NCBI GenBank assembly: GCA_036346375.1
Contig: CM070501.1
Location: 51,129,326-51,193,325, forward strand
Direction: 5' to 3'
Length of the DNA: 64,000 nt
Source: Guadua angustifolia
Taxonomy: Eukaryota; Streptophyta; Magnoliopsida; Poales; Poaceae
The position numbers and the translations under genes are program-made. This document shows positions 31,211 through 43,501 of this stretch, piece by piece; the stretch's first letter is position 1, and each line of letters begins with the position of its first letter. The notes beneath the pieces were generated by a model. That model was not told where the DNA came from. It did no database searches and worked only from the letters and a program-made list of their open reading frames with translations.

Positions 31211-33924
31211 TCATCCGGTGCGATGGCGTCGTGCAGCAGTCGGGTGGCCATCTCCTCCTTCGTCTTCTTCGTTTTGTGCTTGGCAGTTCTTGAACGTATG
31301 TCCTCGTTGGTTGCATAATGAGCATTTCTTCACGCGTTTGCCAGCTTCTGACTCATCCATGTCATTTCTTATACGCCTTATTTTTCGACGCCCTGCTTTC
31401 ACTCTTCTCGCATCAAGATCGAGGACCCAGAACCTTTCATCAACACCAGGAGTTGTGGTGAAAGAACCCACAACCCCATAGCCATAAAGCTCTTCGCTCC
31501 AAGTTGCCATCACCCTTTCCTTCATGAAATATTCAGATAGGTATGTACCAAAGTTGCATTCCAAATAAAGCACACGCTGCTATGACATGAGAACATGGCA
31601 CATGCAAAAGGTATGGCTTGTTGCACGAGCATTTGCACTCGGCTGTAAGATGCACTCTGGTGACAACCCTCCGTTGGTTCCACGCCTTCCTTTATCCTCG
31701 CAGATCACCTCAAGCGCGAGTGTCCGTGCACCAACTTTGATAGCTCTATGTTTGGCCACCTTCGACTCTTCTCATCCATGTATTTAGTGATCATCGAAGA
31801 GCACAGAACTTCTCATCTCTCATTACTATGTCGAAATGCATGCCTGTCCACAAAGTACTTGGTTGTACCCTCAAGACTCCTCGACAATTCCTACCAACTA
31901 AGGCACCTCATCCTCGCATTACCCGGTTGTAAACTTCGCAAAGTTAGTGGTCATCACACCGTATCGGCACCATGTGTGTCATATACTTGATGACCACTTC
32001 TCTTCGATTCGTTCTTGATCGATCGAGAAACATTTGATTGGCCTTTGCCTCCGACGACGGTTAGTCGCCTCATCCTCTGTTGGCGGGGGAAAAGAGGCTC
32101 ACTTTGCTCGTGTTCCACTCGCCACTATTGTTGTTAAATCGCTCCTTGTGTTTCCTTGTCGTCATCAAGATTTTTCCACGAGTCCGAACTTGCTCTCCGG
32201 TTGCGATTACATAGTCTTTTGAACATGTTCATCGCTTGCTTGTTCTGAATTGCTTATAGAAGTTTGCACCCAAATGCCTCATGCACCATCGACTCTGCAA
32301 GTCGAGGCCATCGAATGGCTCCTCTTCCTTGTTTGGTGGTTGATAGCACTAAGCAAGCAAACATGCTGTCATGCAAAGACGCACACACCTAGACGAGTTT
32401 TGACTACCCCGATTTTCAAGTTTCAGAGGAACCACGACCAACTCTCGTAGTTCTCGCTTTCTCTGAAGGCAAAGGCAACAGAGAATCTGGTTGTTCCCAT
32501 CGAGCCCACAAATTGTCGAAGATTTGCCCTCTGTATTTCCGGTTAAGAATGTGCCGTCCACGCACAACAATGGACGACGATGATAGAACGCCTTAATGCA
32601 AGCTCGAATGCGAAGAACGCCCTCCTCGGATGCATTTTAGTTGGCCTTGGATTGACGGACAATCTTGATAATCATAGTAGGTCTCGTGATTTCTTCCCCG
32701 AATGCAATGAAGCGGTCTTGGGCAGGTTGTGGTACTGAGTCTTCAAACTTCCCAAACCTCATTTCTAGTGCCTTCTTTTTTCGCCTCCACGCCTTCCCAT
32801 AGCTAATTGTGTACTGATATCTGTTCTCGATCGCTCGGATAATAGCACGGGGCTCAAAACTCAGGTTCTCCACTATCTCTGCGTACATGATGTTCGCGAC
32901 ATACCCGGATGACAGGTTCCTGTGAGCCATCACTGTTTCCTCAGTCATGCATGTGTGCTGCTCAACCTTCGAACATATCCAATGGATGCCCCATTTGGGC
33001 TTGTACGAGTGCACTCTCCACGGACACCCATGGATCTCACACACCACGTCGTAGCAGGTTGGGGTTGATTTCTTAACCCTGAAAGTCCTTCTTAATGATA
33101 GAGCCCAATCTTTCACGGCATCCTGCACAACCTCTTTTGTCGGGTAGATACTGTCAAGCCTAACCTCATTATCAGTATACTGCCAAAGCATATGGTTGCT
33201 TTCATTGACAACCAGCCTATCAAATTGCTGCGTGCTCCACTCGACTGACACAGGCGGCTCCGTACCTCCATCTTTCCCATCCGACTCATCGTCGTCCTCC
33301 TCTTCTGCTCTGCTGTACTCACGGTCTTCCTCTTCCATCCTAGCTGTTATTTCATCAATTTGCTCACCTTAAATGCCGGTCCGCTTCTTGGCCAACATTT
33401 TCATCATCCTCCCGAAACTCACCCGTTACGCGCTTTGGCAAGCGATGTCATCGTTGCATTCTTTGAACATCTTGCTCATGCCTAGATCCCCCAATTTGGT
33501 GTCACCAAATCGAGCTCATTTTGAGGCCGATTGCACTCACCGCGTCAGCTAACTTTGGGAGGCAACATCCTCTCATATGCTCGCACTAAAAGCACCCGAT
33601 TCCATCCCTTTGCTCTGCCGCCCTCACATATGATCTCCACGATGGGGTTCCCTTCAGCTCAACTAGCTCCCAGTAAATAGGGTCGTTTCGCATACTACAT
33701 AGGCAAAATACCTTCAACTCGCACTTCTCTTGTTCCATCCGAAAAGTATAATACAACCATTTCAACACGGAAGCAAATGTGCGCTCCTCGACCCTACTCA
33801 AACTTCTGTCCACATACTGCATGTTACTAAGATCTGCACCCTCCAAACCATGCATTACAACCCCATCTCCATAATAGATTCTAAATGGAACTCGATTCGC
33901 CATATCTCTAATCCATTCATTCAC
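31211..33924 (-). pseudogene. Mutator (mudrA-type) transposase, decayed
   Basis: It reads from about 33,924 to 31,211. The N-terminal piece contains VPFRIYYGDGVVMHGLEG. The DNA-binding domain (33,338-32,637) has LDSIYPTKEVVQDAVKDWAL and CEIHGCPWRVHSYK. The DDE-type MULE domain begins with LCVDGTFLTGNTEGKS (near 32,560) and continues out of frame with WCMRHLGANFYKQF. A SWIM zinc finger (CKCSCNKPYLLHVPCSHV, near 31,600) and a CCHC knuckle (CSLCNQRGHTFKNC, near 31,290) complete the usual order. Frame breaks at about 33,340, 32,600 and throughout 31,640-32,340 disable it. These domains, and their order, are those of mudrA-type proteins, which cut and join Mutator ends. Confidence 0.92.
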
Positions 33925-34499
33925 CCACTTAATTAATTACTTTCCGTATAAAATACTATGACGTAACATAACTATACCTACATGCTACGAAAATATATAT
34001 CTAACCTTAAAAAACATCTACATTCCTAATAATTCATATCGATGTACTTATATCTGTAAAAACATGTACATTCATTCCTAAAAATATATACATATCGATG
34101 AACTTATATCTTAACAAAAAATATACATTCGCAACTACATTACCATCAATATATACCGATATACTCCTTTCCGTAAAAAATATCTAAATTTTCTAAACTA
34201 CAACTAGTTGTGACCTATCAATTTAACTAAAATTCTCTATTCGTAACCTATCAATTTACCTATATTTATCCGTAACCTACATCTAAGACTATTTCTAATC
34301 TACCACTATTTATCGCTCTGATTGCCTAGATCTAAAACTATTTCTAACATATCATAATTTATCGCTAACAAAAATAAACAATGTAAATTTACCTCTAAAC
34401 AAAGGGCGCATCTCCCCTCTTCCTTCTCTTCTCTCCTCTCCTCTTTCCCCTCTTCCTCTTCCTCTCCCTCCCTCTCTTCTCAATTCAGCCGAATGCCAA

Positions 34500-34820
34500 C
34501 AGTACCCGGGCGAAGCCTTTTATAAACGCGCGTGTCGCCCTTTCGTCGGGCGACACGGGCCCGCGCCACCCCCTTTCGCCTGTTCGCCGGTCGATTCGCT
34601 TCGTTTCGCCCTTTCGCCGGGCGACACGCGCCGTTTCGGCTCGTTTAAGCCCTTCACGGGCGACACGGTTACGCCACCGTCGACCTCGTGTCGCCCGTGT
34701 ATTTTTCTATTTAGGCCCCTGTCGCCCAGCCAACGGGCGACAGAGGTATATTTCTGAATTTTTTTTTCGGTGGTATATTTTTGAAATTTCAAATAAAAAA
34801 TGTATTATTTAAAAAAATCA
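34500..34820. repeat. Right terminal inverted repeat of the MULE
   Basis: Inverted match to 27,311-27,640. Reading inward on the minus strand: TTTAAATAATACATTTTTTA, TTTCAAAAATATACCACCGA, then GTCGCCCGTTGGCTGGGCGAC and GGGGCCTAAATAGAAAAAT. Confidence 0.85.
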
Positions 34821-34830
34821 AACATAAAGG

Positions 34831-35960
34831 TCAAGCAATAAAAAAAATTATATTACAAGATCAAACATCTATTTCTCTAGATTACGGAGGAGTGGTGATG
34901 CACCGCAGAAGGCATCTGGACTCGCAGATAGGGCGACTGTCGTGTTCGTGGAGAAGTCGGGAGGTAAGTATATCGTGAGGAACAGAGCGAAAAACGGCTT
35001 AGGTTTTTCTCCGTCAGTCGGTTCGGTTTTTTTCCGTCGGCGGTTTTATTCACGGTTTAGACGTGGGTTGATGGTGGAGAATGAACGTACCACCAACTCC
35101 TAATTATTAGAAGTAGTGTGTGTGTATATATATGTGTGTGTGTGTTATCGCTGATTAAATTGACCGACGAATTGTTTTATCTCGACAGAGCAACATATGT
35201 ATATTTTTGTATACTTTTAGAGTATTTTTTGGTAAAATTATTTTAAAACGTATTTTTTTAAAAAAAAAACTTCCTCTTCTGCTTGTCGGTGACCGTTCGT
35301 AGATGGGTGGTGTAGTTGTGAGGAGAGACGAACATCGACAACTTAATTTTACATTGTTCAAACGTCTGGACCTCTGTATATAACGTTAGCAAGGCTTGAT
35401 GGGGCTGATGGCTATCACTGGATACTTGATTACTACGCAGGTGGAGTAATTATACAAGACAACATATTTAAGTAGTAGTTATATAGCTGCCTTGTGTTGG
35501 AATATGATATAATACTCTCATCTAAAATTTCGCTCAATACCCGGTCTATTTGTAGGATGGATCCGCACATTATAGCACCTTGTTTACATCTTCATTCATC
35601 TCATTTCGTGTAAAAGAGTTAACTTAGAGATACTATATTTAGACTCAATAGGCAACACACCGTATACACGGTAGATACCTAAAACCACCTCCAAAATTTC
35701 GCTCAATGCATAGCTCATCTATAGGACAGACTATATATATATAACACTCTACATACACTTTCATTCACCCTTCATATAAAATAGTTAATCTGAAAGTAAT
35801 ATAACACTCTACATACACTTTCATTCACCCTTCATATAAAATAGTTAATCTGAAAGTATTATGTTTAGACCTAATAGGCAATATAAACTACTACCATTCA
35901 CTTTATGCCATCAAAGTAATCTCACTACCGCTCCACATAATCAACGCAGCCTTTACATTA
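34831..35960. other. Intergenic, simple repeats and a 60-bp tandem
   Basis: No gene is recognised. A TG/TA microsatellite lies at about 35,114-35,146. At 35,741-35,859 a 60-bp unit starting ATAACACTCTACATACAC occurs twice in perfect tandem. Confidence 0.6.
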
Positions 35961-37243
35961 ATGGACCAGGATATTACCCATGGTACGAGAAAATCCTCCA
36001 TGCTTGTGTTCTGCAATTAATTCCGATTATTAACTAATTGCTAGGTTTGGTCAAGAGCGCATTGGTTCTTGTGCTTGGATCCGTGGTCGGGTTGGTATAC
36101 CAGGCGATCCAGCCTCCGCCGCCGAGGATCTGCGGGAGCCCGGGAGGCCCTCCTGTGACAACATCAACCAGAGTGAAGCTCAGAGACGGGAGGCACCTCG
36201 CCTACCTCGAGTCCGGCGTGCCGAGAGAGACGGCCAAGCACAAGATCATCTTTGTCCATGGCTTCGACTCGTGCAGATACGACGTCCTCCCTGTCTCCCA
36301 GGAGCTTCTCGAGGAGCTGGGCGTGTTCTTGATCTCCTACGACAGACCGGGCTACGGCGAGAGCGACCCTGACCCGTCCAGGACGGAGAAGAGCAATGCC
36401 TTGGACCTCGTGGATCTCGCCGACCAACTCGGCTTGGGAGACAAGTTCTACGTCATTGGCTTCTCCATGGGAGGCGAGATTGTGTGGAGCTGCCTCAAAC
36501 ACATCCCGCACAGGTAGGTGGCATTTCTTTGATCATTCAGTGTTAGTATGGCTTGGCATTTAATTTTTGGGGTCAGGCTTGCCGGAGCGGCGCTGCTGGC
36601 ACCGGTGGCCAACTTCTGGTGGCGCGGGTTCCCGGCGAACGTGTCGCTGCAGGCGTACGACGCGCAGCTGCCTCAGGACCGGTGGGCGGTCAGCGTCGCC
36701 CACCACGCGCCGTGGCTGACGCACTGGTGGAATACCCAGAAGTGGTTCCCTCCCTCCAGCATCATTGCCCACAGCCGCCGCATCCTCTCACCGCCGGACT
36801 TGAAGGTCATCTCCAAGCTCGCCGCCGCTCGACCCCGACCATCTTACAGGGTAGTACAAATAATTAATTGCCTCCAGTTATCTCCACTCAATGCCCATGT
36901 TAGTTTGGTGTCATGCATCTTTGTAATGGTTGCTCTGTGTTTGCAGGCTCAGGTGAGGCAGCAGGGGGAGTTCGAGTCGCTGCACCGGGACATGATGGTC
37001 GGCTTCGGCAAATGGGACTACAGCCCGCTGGAGCTGAGCAACCCGGTGCCGGACAAGGAAGGCGCGGTGCAGCTGTGGCACGGCGCGGAGGACCTCGTCG
37101 TGACGCCGATCATTTCGCGCCACATCGCACGGGAGCTGCCGTGGATCCGCTACCGCGAGCTGCCGGACGCCGGGCACCTGTTACCGCTCGCCGGCGGCAT
37201 GGGCGACCTCATTGTCAAGTCGCTCCTGCAGGGAGGGCGGTAG
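35961..37243 (+). CDS. Alpha/beta hydrolase, membrane-anchored type
   Basis: Proposed exons are 35,961-35,982, 36,045-36,513, 36,577-36,850 and 36,947-37,243, giving 353 residues in one frame. Exon 2 begins with a hydrophobic anchor (ALVLVLGSVVGLVYQAIQ). It then encodes the alpha/beta hydrolase core: KIIFVHGFDS (oxyanion region), SYDRPGYGESDPDP, and the nucleophile elbow IGFSMGGE with its Ser. Exon 4 carries LWHGAEDLVV (acid) and PDAGHLLPL (catalytic His). All three catalytic positions are present. Exon 1 is only 22 nt (MDQDITH plus one base) with a 62-bp intron; it is chosen because it has the right phase and a GTACGA donor, and exon 2 has no in-frame ATG before the nucleophile elbow. The substrate is unknown. 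The exons beyond the first are secure; the first is an inference. Confidence 0.85.
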
Positions 37244-37907
37244 CTAGCTAGGCGCGTCATGTTTTTACACTAGTCATTATACTTTAATCAACTGTTCATA
37301 ATCACGGGCTTATCGCGTCAATCAGAGGCTCTGCGTTGGGTTTGGGTTGGAGGCCGGGTTATGCTCCTCGTGCTTCGACTGCTAACATGCTGAATGTAGC
37401 CACTGCAATGCTGATTAGTTATGCTTAGCTCTTCGGTTTCTTAAAGAAATTTTAGCAATACCGCTGCAAGTCAGCCATTAAGCAAACAGCTGTATTATAG
37501 CTTCTTCGAATGCCTAGCCTGTTGATCTAGCTGGTGTATATGGTGCCATGAGAGGAGTTTCCTGGTTTATGGTTCTTTCCCCAATGTTTGGTGTCTCCTA
37601 GTTTGGCTGGGGTTAGTATTTATGTAATTGCCTTTTTGGAGGCTACTGTTATATTCTCTTCTTCTAAAATAAATGGCAAAGTTCCTACTTTAGTTTCCAA
37701 AAAAAATACCTTCTGAAGTAAAAAAGGTAATTTATTCCGCTATCTTTTATTGAAACGAACTATGTCCTTAACGCAGCAGCAAGTAACTGACAGCGAGGAC
37801 CACAAGGATGAAAATATTACATGATCAAATCTACAATCCTACAAAGTACAATACTTCTACATTCTCCACACAAAAGTTCAATGTATCAAGCGAACAATAA
37901 TATAAAA
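37244..37907. other. Convergent intergenic region, hydrolase / MVD
   Basis: About 660 bp holding the 3' ends of two convergent genes. No feature is seen beyond AT-rich DNA. Confidence 0.5.
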
Positions 37908-40900
37908 TTACAATCCTTTCGGAAGTCCAGTGACTGAATCAATCAATGCTTGGTTTTCGTCTGCAACAATCTTTGGGCCAGTTCCAAGCCTGCTGCAGAT
38001 GAAGTAGCTAACATCGCCCTTGAATTTTTGGTTTGTTATCTTCATCTCTGGAGGCGCTGGAAGGGCCTCGATGTCTTCTATGGATTGCAAGTTAGCATCA
38101 CTTAGAATTGATTTGTCACCAACCATATAGCTGCCATGATCATGTTGGTCAGATAGAATCATAGGTACTTTTGCAGTATACTCAGCAACAATAGCATTAA
38201 ACGTGAAAATATCAAACACACCTGCTCAAATCATTATCTTGTGGAGGGAAATAGTATAGGAGCCTCTGAAGGAGAAGGGTTGCGGTTTTGCGGTTTGGTG
38301 CAATAAGAACTGCATTAGGCCCAGCGTCGAAGGTGTAGGCAACCTGCCATTAGACAAATTCATACTGAATTAGAAGTCTAACAACACAAAAGGCTGTTTT
38401 GTCCACACTCAGAAATTGTTTCAGTTTCAGATCAATTGCACCAGCAAGTACCAATGATCTTCCAGTATGGATGAGATGTACATCAGACAACACAAACAAT
38501 TTAAGTAATAGCACTAGGATTGCAATGAAAAAAGTGCATTTGGTGTCTCCAACTTTAGATGCTAACTTGATATCTTAAAATCTAAAGCTCAGAAGTATAA
38601 TACCAACAGTAATAGTGCACATCTTCATGAGGACCGTTAGAAAAAGTGAAGGGATCAAAACATGAGCTTACTCAATATTTTACTATGCAGAGAAATATCT
38701 TAAAGATCTTGCCAAGGTTCACTCTTGAAGTTAAATTACTTGATCGAATGATGCAAGTCATACATGTATTGGTCAGTGCAGTAAAAAAACTGCTTGTACT
38801 GCCATATTCAGCAAAGTGTAACCAACCCTATTTGATGGTGTGTTCTATTGGAGCAATACCAGTAGGGTTGCACAACTGAACTGACTATATATTAGATTCC
38901 TAGGCAGCATGGCTAGAGTTAACCAAAAAAAAAAAAAAAGATGCTAATTGACAACAGAATATACCTGTGGGGTTCCTTCCGAGTGGTTCCACTTTTCCAC
39001 AAGGCTAATTATCCTGTGACAAGTTGAGACAGCAATTCTTAACTTTGGAATTTCAGCAGGGATAGAATCCCAAAACAAAGTGATGCTAAAAAACTACCTG
39101 TGTGATGTATCATTCATATAGAAGATGGGTGGACTCGTGTCCAAACATACGGCATGGAACTGGTTGCTATCAGCACAAGTTAACCTGGCAAAGGATTCAA
39201 AATCACGATTCTTGATAGCCTCTTCCATTTTTAACACCCGACTTGGCACTACAGTCTGGAACATAAGAACAAGCAGCGCAGTACACAGTAAGAGCAGGAA
39301 AAAACAAGTTCCAGTCATAGCGACAGTTTAATTGCCAAAACTATTGATAATGTTCCAGTACAGCAGAAGGATAAAATAAGAATTTATTTCAAAAGTGAAG
39401 CTAAAAAATTATGATTCCTCAATGATTCTTGAAACACAAAAGCGCAGGTTAAAGGTGAAAAAACAATCACCTGAGCCCTGTGTTGCAAGAGGGGACTTGT
39501 TTCAACACTGTCTCGCATCCCACTGGTGCTACTCGTTTCCTTCTGCTTTGAACTGACCTAATTCCACAAAGCAATATGTAAAATATTTATTTAAGATATC
39601 AGATGCAGCACAATAAGAAAAATAATATTGGGATAAAACATGACAAAGTCAGAAAGTGTTATTATCCAGTTTTCAGTATTACTATGATATACTATACGTA
39701 CTACAAGGTCATGTGGAATAGAGATCACATACCACTGCTATGATAATAACAAGATCACTCCAATGTGCCTCATCAGCAAGCTGTACTGCAATACTGTCAC
39801 TTCCATCATCATTCTGCAAGCATAGAATCAGACTTCACTGAATCATTATTCATTAGAAAAACACACATTTAACCAAAGGCCTAACAATCCGATCACTTAC
39901 TTTTCCCATACACCATTTCACAAATCCACCATATATACTGCGGCATGCACTTCCAGACCCTTGCCTGCATTGAAGTTTGCCAGAAGTAAGTATAATTAAA
40001 AAGAGGTAAGTCGATTAGCATATTAATGATTTGTAAAATTGGAGAACAATCCTTGCACCATCTCAACAAGCAAACAGCATGAACAGGACAGAGCACAGGG
40101 GTGGAACTAGAGATCATATCAATAACACTAACAGACCTTGCTACTGAAGAAAGTTCTCCATAATCTTCTCTCACATTCATTAGCTTTCCGAGGGTGAAAA
40201 CTGCAAACAACATTCAGATAATAAATAAATGATGCACTGTGATACATGGTTTATGAAAGCAAGAACCTGTTTAGAAATGTTTATGAGCAACTAAGATAAA
40301 TAATATTGAACCATCACTTGGTCTTGTATAGTATTATCAAATTTCAAGATATAAAAATAGAAGAATTGATATTTCATACAAAAGAAGCATGCTGAGCAGC
40401 TTTTGTTAAACAGGAGGATCAGGATTAGGGACCACACATTAGTATTGGTCAAATAAGACAGCAGCCACAGTGGAACAGTATTATCGTGGACTTGCAAGAT
40501 TAACCATTTCTTTAATCCTAATACAGTTATTATGGAGAGGCAAAGCAAGCACAAAGAAAATACTTTCTGTTTTTTCATGTCTCAATGCCTCTAGAGAATC
40601 AAATACAATGCTAGTAATTTGAACAAAATAAAGTGCAAAGAAGTAAGCCAGGACCGCAGAATCTTTTAGGTCAGCAAATTCAAGTAATACCTTGACACAA
40701 TCAGAGTTCAGCCCTAATTATAAGCATGCAGGTAAAATCAGAATGGTAACAGGCAAATCTCAAGCATAAAGCCTAAACAAAGAAAGCTTGGAGAAAGGTA
40801 ACAAGGCAAATTTCAATGCTGTGTATTAGAGACCATGAAAAGTCCACGACAACTTATATTTGGGAATGGTATCGTGATATCAGAATTAGGAGACTTTACC

Positions 40901-41835
40901 AAGACAAGCAAAGCCAGCAGCCGAAGATGCCAAACCAGCAGCAGTTGGGAAGTTGTTGTACGACACTATGTGGACATGCAACTTCTCCCAGTCCTCTTTC
41001 TTGATCCTGATCCCCTTCTTCTCGTCTTCAACATCACGAGCCCGCTTCCGGATCTCCCTCAGGCAGTTCTGATATCTCCCACCCGACGGCGAGATCTCCT
41101 GCTCAATTCCAAACCAAAAGGATAGTTAAATCATACTACCATCCTAAAGGACCATGTTTTCAGAGTGACGTTCCATCCAATTAAAGCCCTACTCTAGTAT
41201 TCTATAACTGCCACTTAAGTCCAGTATTTGTCCATAGTCGCAACGCGACCCAGCAATACAGATGCTAGTGCAGACAAATTCAGAAAGGTGCCTTTTGTTA
41301 AATAATATACGAAAATTTTGGAGTTCTGCTACTTGTATTTGTAAACGCGACTAGCTTTCAAACAGATCCCGATCTAAATCTAAGCTACAGAGGTCAAATT
41401 TGATCGACGCAACCGCCAAAATACTCTCCAACCTTAAACTAATGCTTGAGCTCCTACCAAAATCAGGGAGCTATCTCAAAACGGAAGATAAAATTCCTCA
41501 GAGAGAGGAAGCAGAGAGATCATTAGATAAACGCACTCGAAGGATTCGCAGACAAACATCTAAACAATCGCATTCACATCAGTTGCAATGGGGTGACAGT
41601 CCCAAGTACGACGAACCTTGCCGTTGAGCCACATGCGGTCGGAGGGGAAGGATGGGCTGATGGCGACGGTGGTGGTGGCCGAGAGGTGGTCGGGGTCGAG
41701 GGTGACGCTGATGCTGTCGTTGATGGGGAGGATGAGCGCCTCGTCCCGCTTCCCCCAGTACTTGATCACCGCGATGTTGGTGGGCGACCGCCCCGTGGCC
41801 ATGAGCACCCACTGCCCATCCGCCGCCGCCGCCAT
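37908..41835 (-). CDS. MVD: Mevalonate diphosphate decarboxylase
   Basis: It makes isopentenyl diphosphate from mevalonate 5-diphosphate with ATP, the last step of the mevalonate pathway. Ten exons, all with GT-AG borders, keep one frame and give 421 residues: 41,617-41,835; 40,900-41,098; 40,137-40,200; 39,901-39,964; 39,733-39,813; 39,471-39,557; 39,098-39,255; 38,965-39,013; 38,222-38,343; 37,908-38,130. The ATG at 41,835 begins MAAAADGQWVLMATGRSPTN; an apparent earlier start is TTG. Visible family motifs are NIAVIKYWGKRD (substrate site), NNFPTAAGLASSAAGLA (GHMP-kinase ATP loop), QGSGSACRSIYGG, and AYTFDAGPNAV with the catalytic Asp. Its length fits plant enzymes. It appears intact. A hAT MITE lies about 260 bp upstream of the start. 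Confidence 0.95.
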
Positions 41836-42084
41836 TGTATCCCTCGCGGCCAAGGGTTTGGCGGGGGTTTGTGGGAGATCGGAGGGAATGTTGGGCGGAG
41901 ACTACGAGGAGGGGAGAGCAGTCTCGAACCACTGATGTAGTAACGAACAGGGAGACCATATTTGCATGCACACCCTCCACATATTCTCAATTGAGATGGT
42001 TGCTCTTTATCTTTATTTCTATTTATTTTCCTTCTTATTATGTTTGAGATGTGTTGGAAATTTCTAACTACTTCAATCCTATAC

Positions 42085-42668
42085 ATCGCAAGTAGGGATG
42101 GCAATCTTCTGATTAGAGGCACTGGGTAAAAACCCTAATGGAGGTGGGTATGTTCTCTTTTATTACATGGGTATGTTTATAGGAGCCAAACTCTGCAGGC
42201 GGTAGCGGGTATGGGTATAGGGAGCTTTACCGATGAATTCTTTGTCTGACAGTGACACCTCCTATTGACACAATTAAAAGATTTTCTAAATGATTTTTGA
42301 TGTAATTTGTAGTATCTCATTTTACCCTAATTATTGAACTTGACCATATGTGTATTATTTATCCGCATATATTATTTTGTTGGATTATTCTTATGTACAT
42401 TGAAATTTTGAATCATTAATAATCATTTTTAATCCATAGAATGTTGCTAATACCTATAACTTCATCAATAAGATTGTATTAGTGTCATAACTCATTAGCT
42501 TCTAGTATCATTTGGTTGGAAAGATTGTTGAAAATGGTGAAATTGTGAAAATAGCCAGAGTGTCATTGAGACAAATTTTTCCATCAATTCAGTATCCGTG
42601 GGGAATTTATGAACGGGTATGGGGGTAATTAGAGTGTCAATTCGTGAATTGCCATCCCTAATCGCAAG
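42085..42668. mobile_element. hAT-type non-autonomous element, 568 bp
   Basis: The element is 42,093-42,660, with ends TAGGGATGGCAAT and, reverse-complemented, TAGGGATGGCAATTC. The 8-bp duplication ATCGCAAG is perfect at 42,085-42,092 and 42,661-42,668, the size made by hAT transposases. Short GGGTATGGG motifs lie near both ends. There is no coding capacity. It sits 258 bp upstream of the MVD start codon. Confidence 0.92.
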
Positions 42669-43323
42669 TGATCTAAATTCATAGAGGCACTGGGATGCAA
42701 TGCTGATACCTGTTGTAGTTTTATGCACAAGGTCAAAGATAAATGGGCTGATTGGTTGCCTTCTCTCACAAGTCTGACCCATTCGACTTAACCACACTGA
42801 TGGGATATGGGATGTATGGATGCAGAGACGGTGTTTGGTTGAGTGTTTGATAGGCAGGTATTTTGAAATTTAAATATTTTGAAATTTATATAGCAAGTGT
42901 GGTCTAGTTTTGTTCGAAAAATGTCAGGAACCCATTTTTGAAATCGGTTCGATAATCGGAGATGCTAATCAAAATATATAAACAAAAAAAGAAAAAGGAA
43001 AACTTACATACCCACGTGGCACCACATGTATGGTTTGTTATTGTGGCTGACAGTGGCCCCTTGCGCAGAACACGAGGCTGTCATGCGCTGCATCCAGAGA
43101 TACGCCTATTTTCTCCGTATCTCTAGAGCCAGGTTGCATGAAGAATCTTGCATCCAGAGAGCCAGACTCAAAACTAGATGCAGGCAATCAAACATAAGAA
43201 AAAAAATAAGATTCTGCATTTGTAGATGCAAATCTCTATGCGTGCAGGCAACCAAACAGCCCCAAAATTACTACATAGCTATTTATGCATCACAAGGTTC
43301 TAGGTACCTAGTTCAGCAGGGGA
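42669..43323. other. Intergenic, repeat-like
   Basis: No gene is seen. GTGTTTGGTTGAGTG (near 42,830) and GCAACCAAACAGCCCC (near 43,248) are partly complementary and may be the ends of a degenerate MITE of about 430 bp containing CATCCAGAGA repeats. Confidence 0.4.
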
Positions 43324-43461
43324 GGTGCTTCCTATGCATTTTTTTAAAAAAAAATTATATAAATATTAAATCATAAATGAACGGAAGATAATGATTATTT
43401 ACCTATTTATTTACTTAAAGATTTGTACAACTTGCATTAAGAGGAGATGCATATAAGCACC
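43324..43461. mobile_element. Short MITE with GGTGCTT ends
   Basis: The left end is GGTGCTTCCTATGCA and the right end, reverse-complemented, GGTGCTTATATGCA. A related, worn copy lies near 5,859-5,995. No target duplication was confirmed. Confidence 0.55.
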
Positions 43462-43501
43462 CACTTTAAGTAATTTTAGAGAATTTCATTCAGCATTATT
43501 T

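Larger units (their letters stand above)
27301..34830 (-). mobile_element. 7.5-kb Mutator-like element (MULE) with transposase
   Basis: The element is about 27,311-34,820, flanked by AACATAAAGG at 27,301-27,310 and 34,821-34,830, a 10-bp direct repeat where Mutator elements make 9 or 10. The inverted ends share TTAAATAATACATTTTTTAT, GAAATTTCAAAAATATACC and (A/T)GTCGCCCGTTGG. The inner parts of both ends are built from repeats of GTGTCGCCCGGCGAAA-like sequence. Inside, on the minus strand, lie a decayed mudrA-type transposase, an unrecognised ORF, a GRF-zinc-finger-like gene and tandem arrays. The transposase has many frame breaks, so the element is not autonomous now. Confidence 0.92.

Noticed and set aside
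38646..38879. Plus-strand frame inside MVD
   Set aside because: It lies in an MVD intron and has no recognisable content.
41579..41980. Frames overlapping MVD exon 1 on both strands
   Set aside because: Shadows of the GC-rich first exon; the MVD frame is the one with family motifs.
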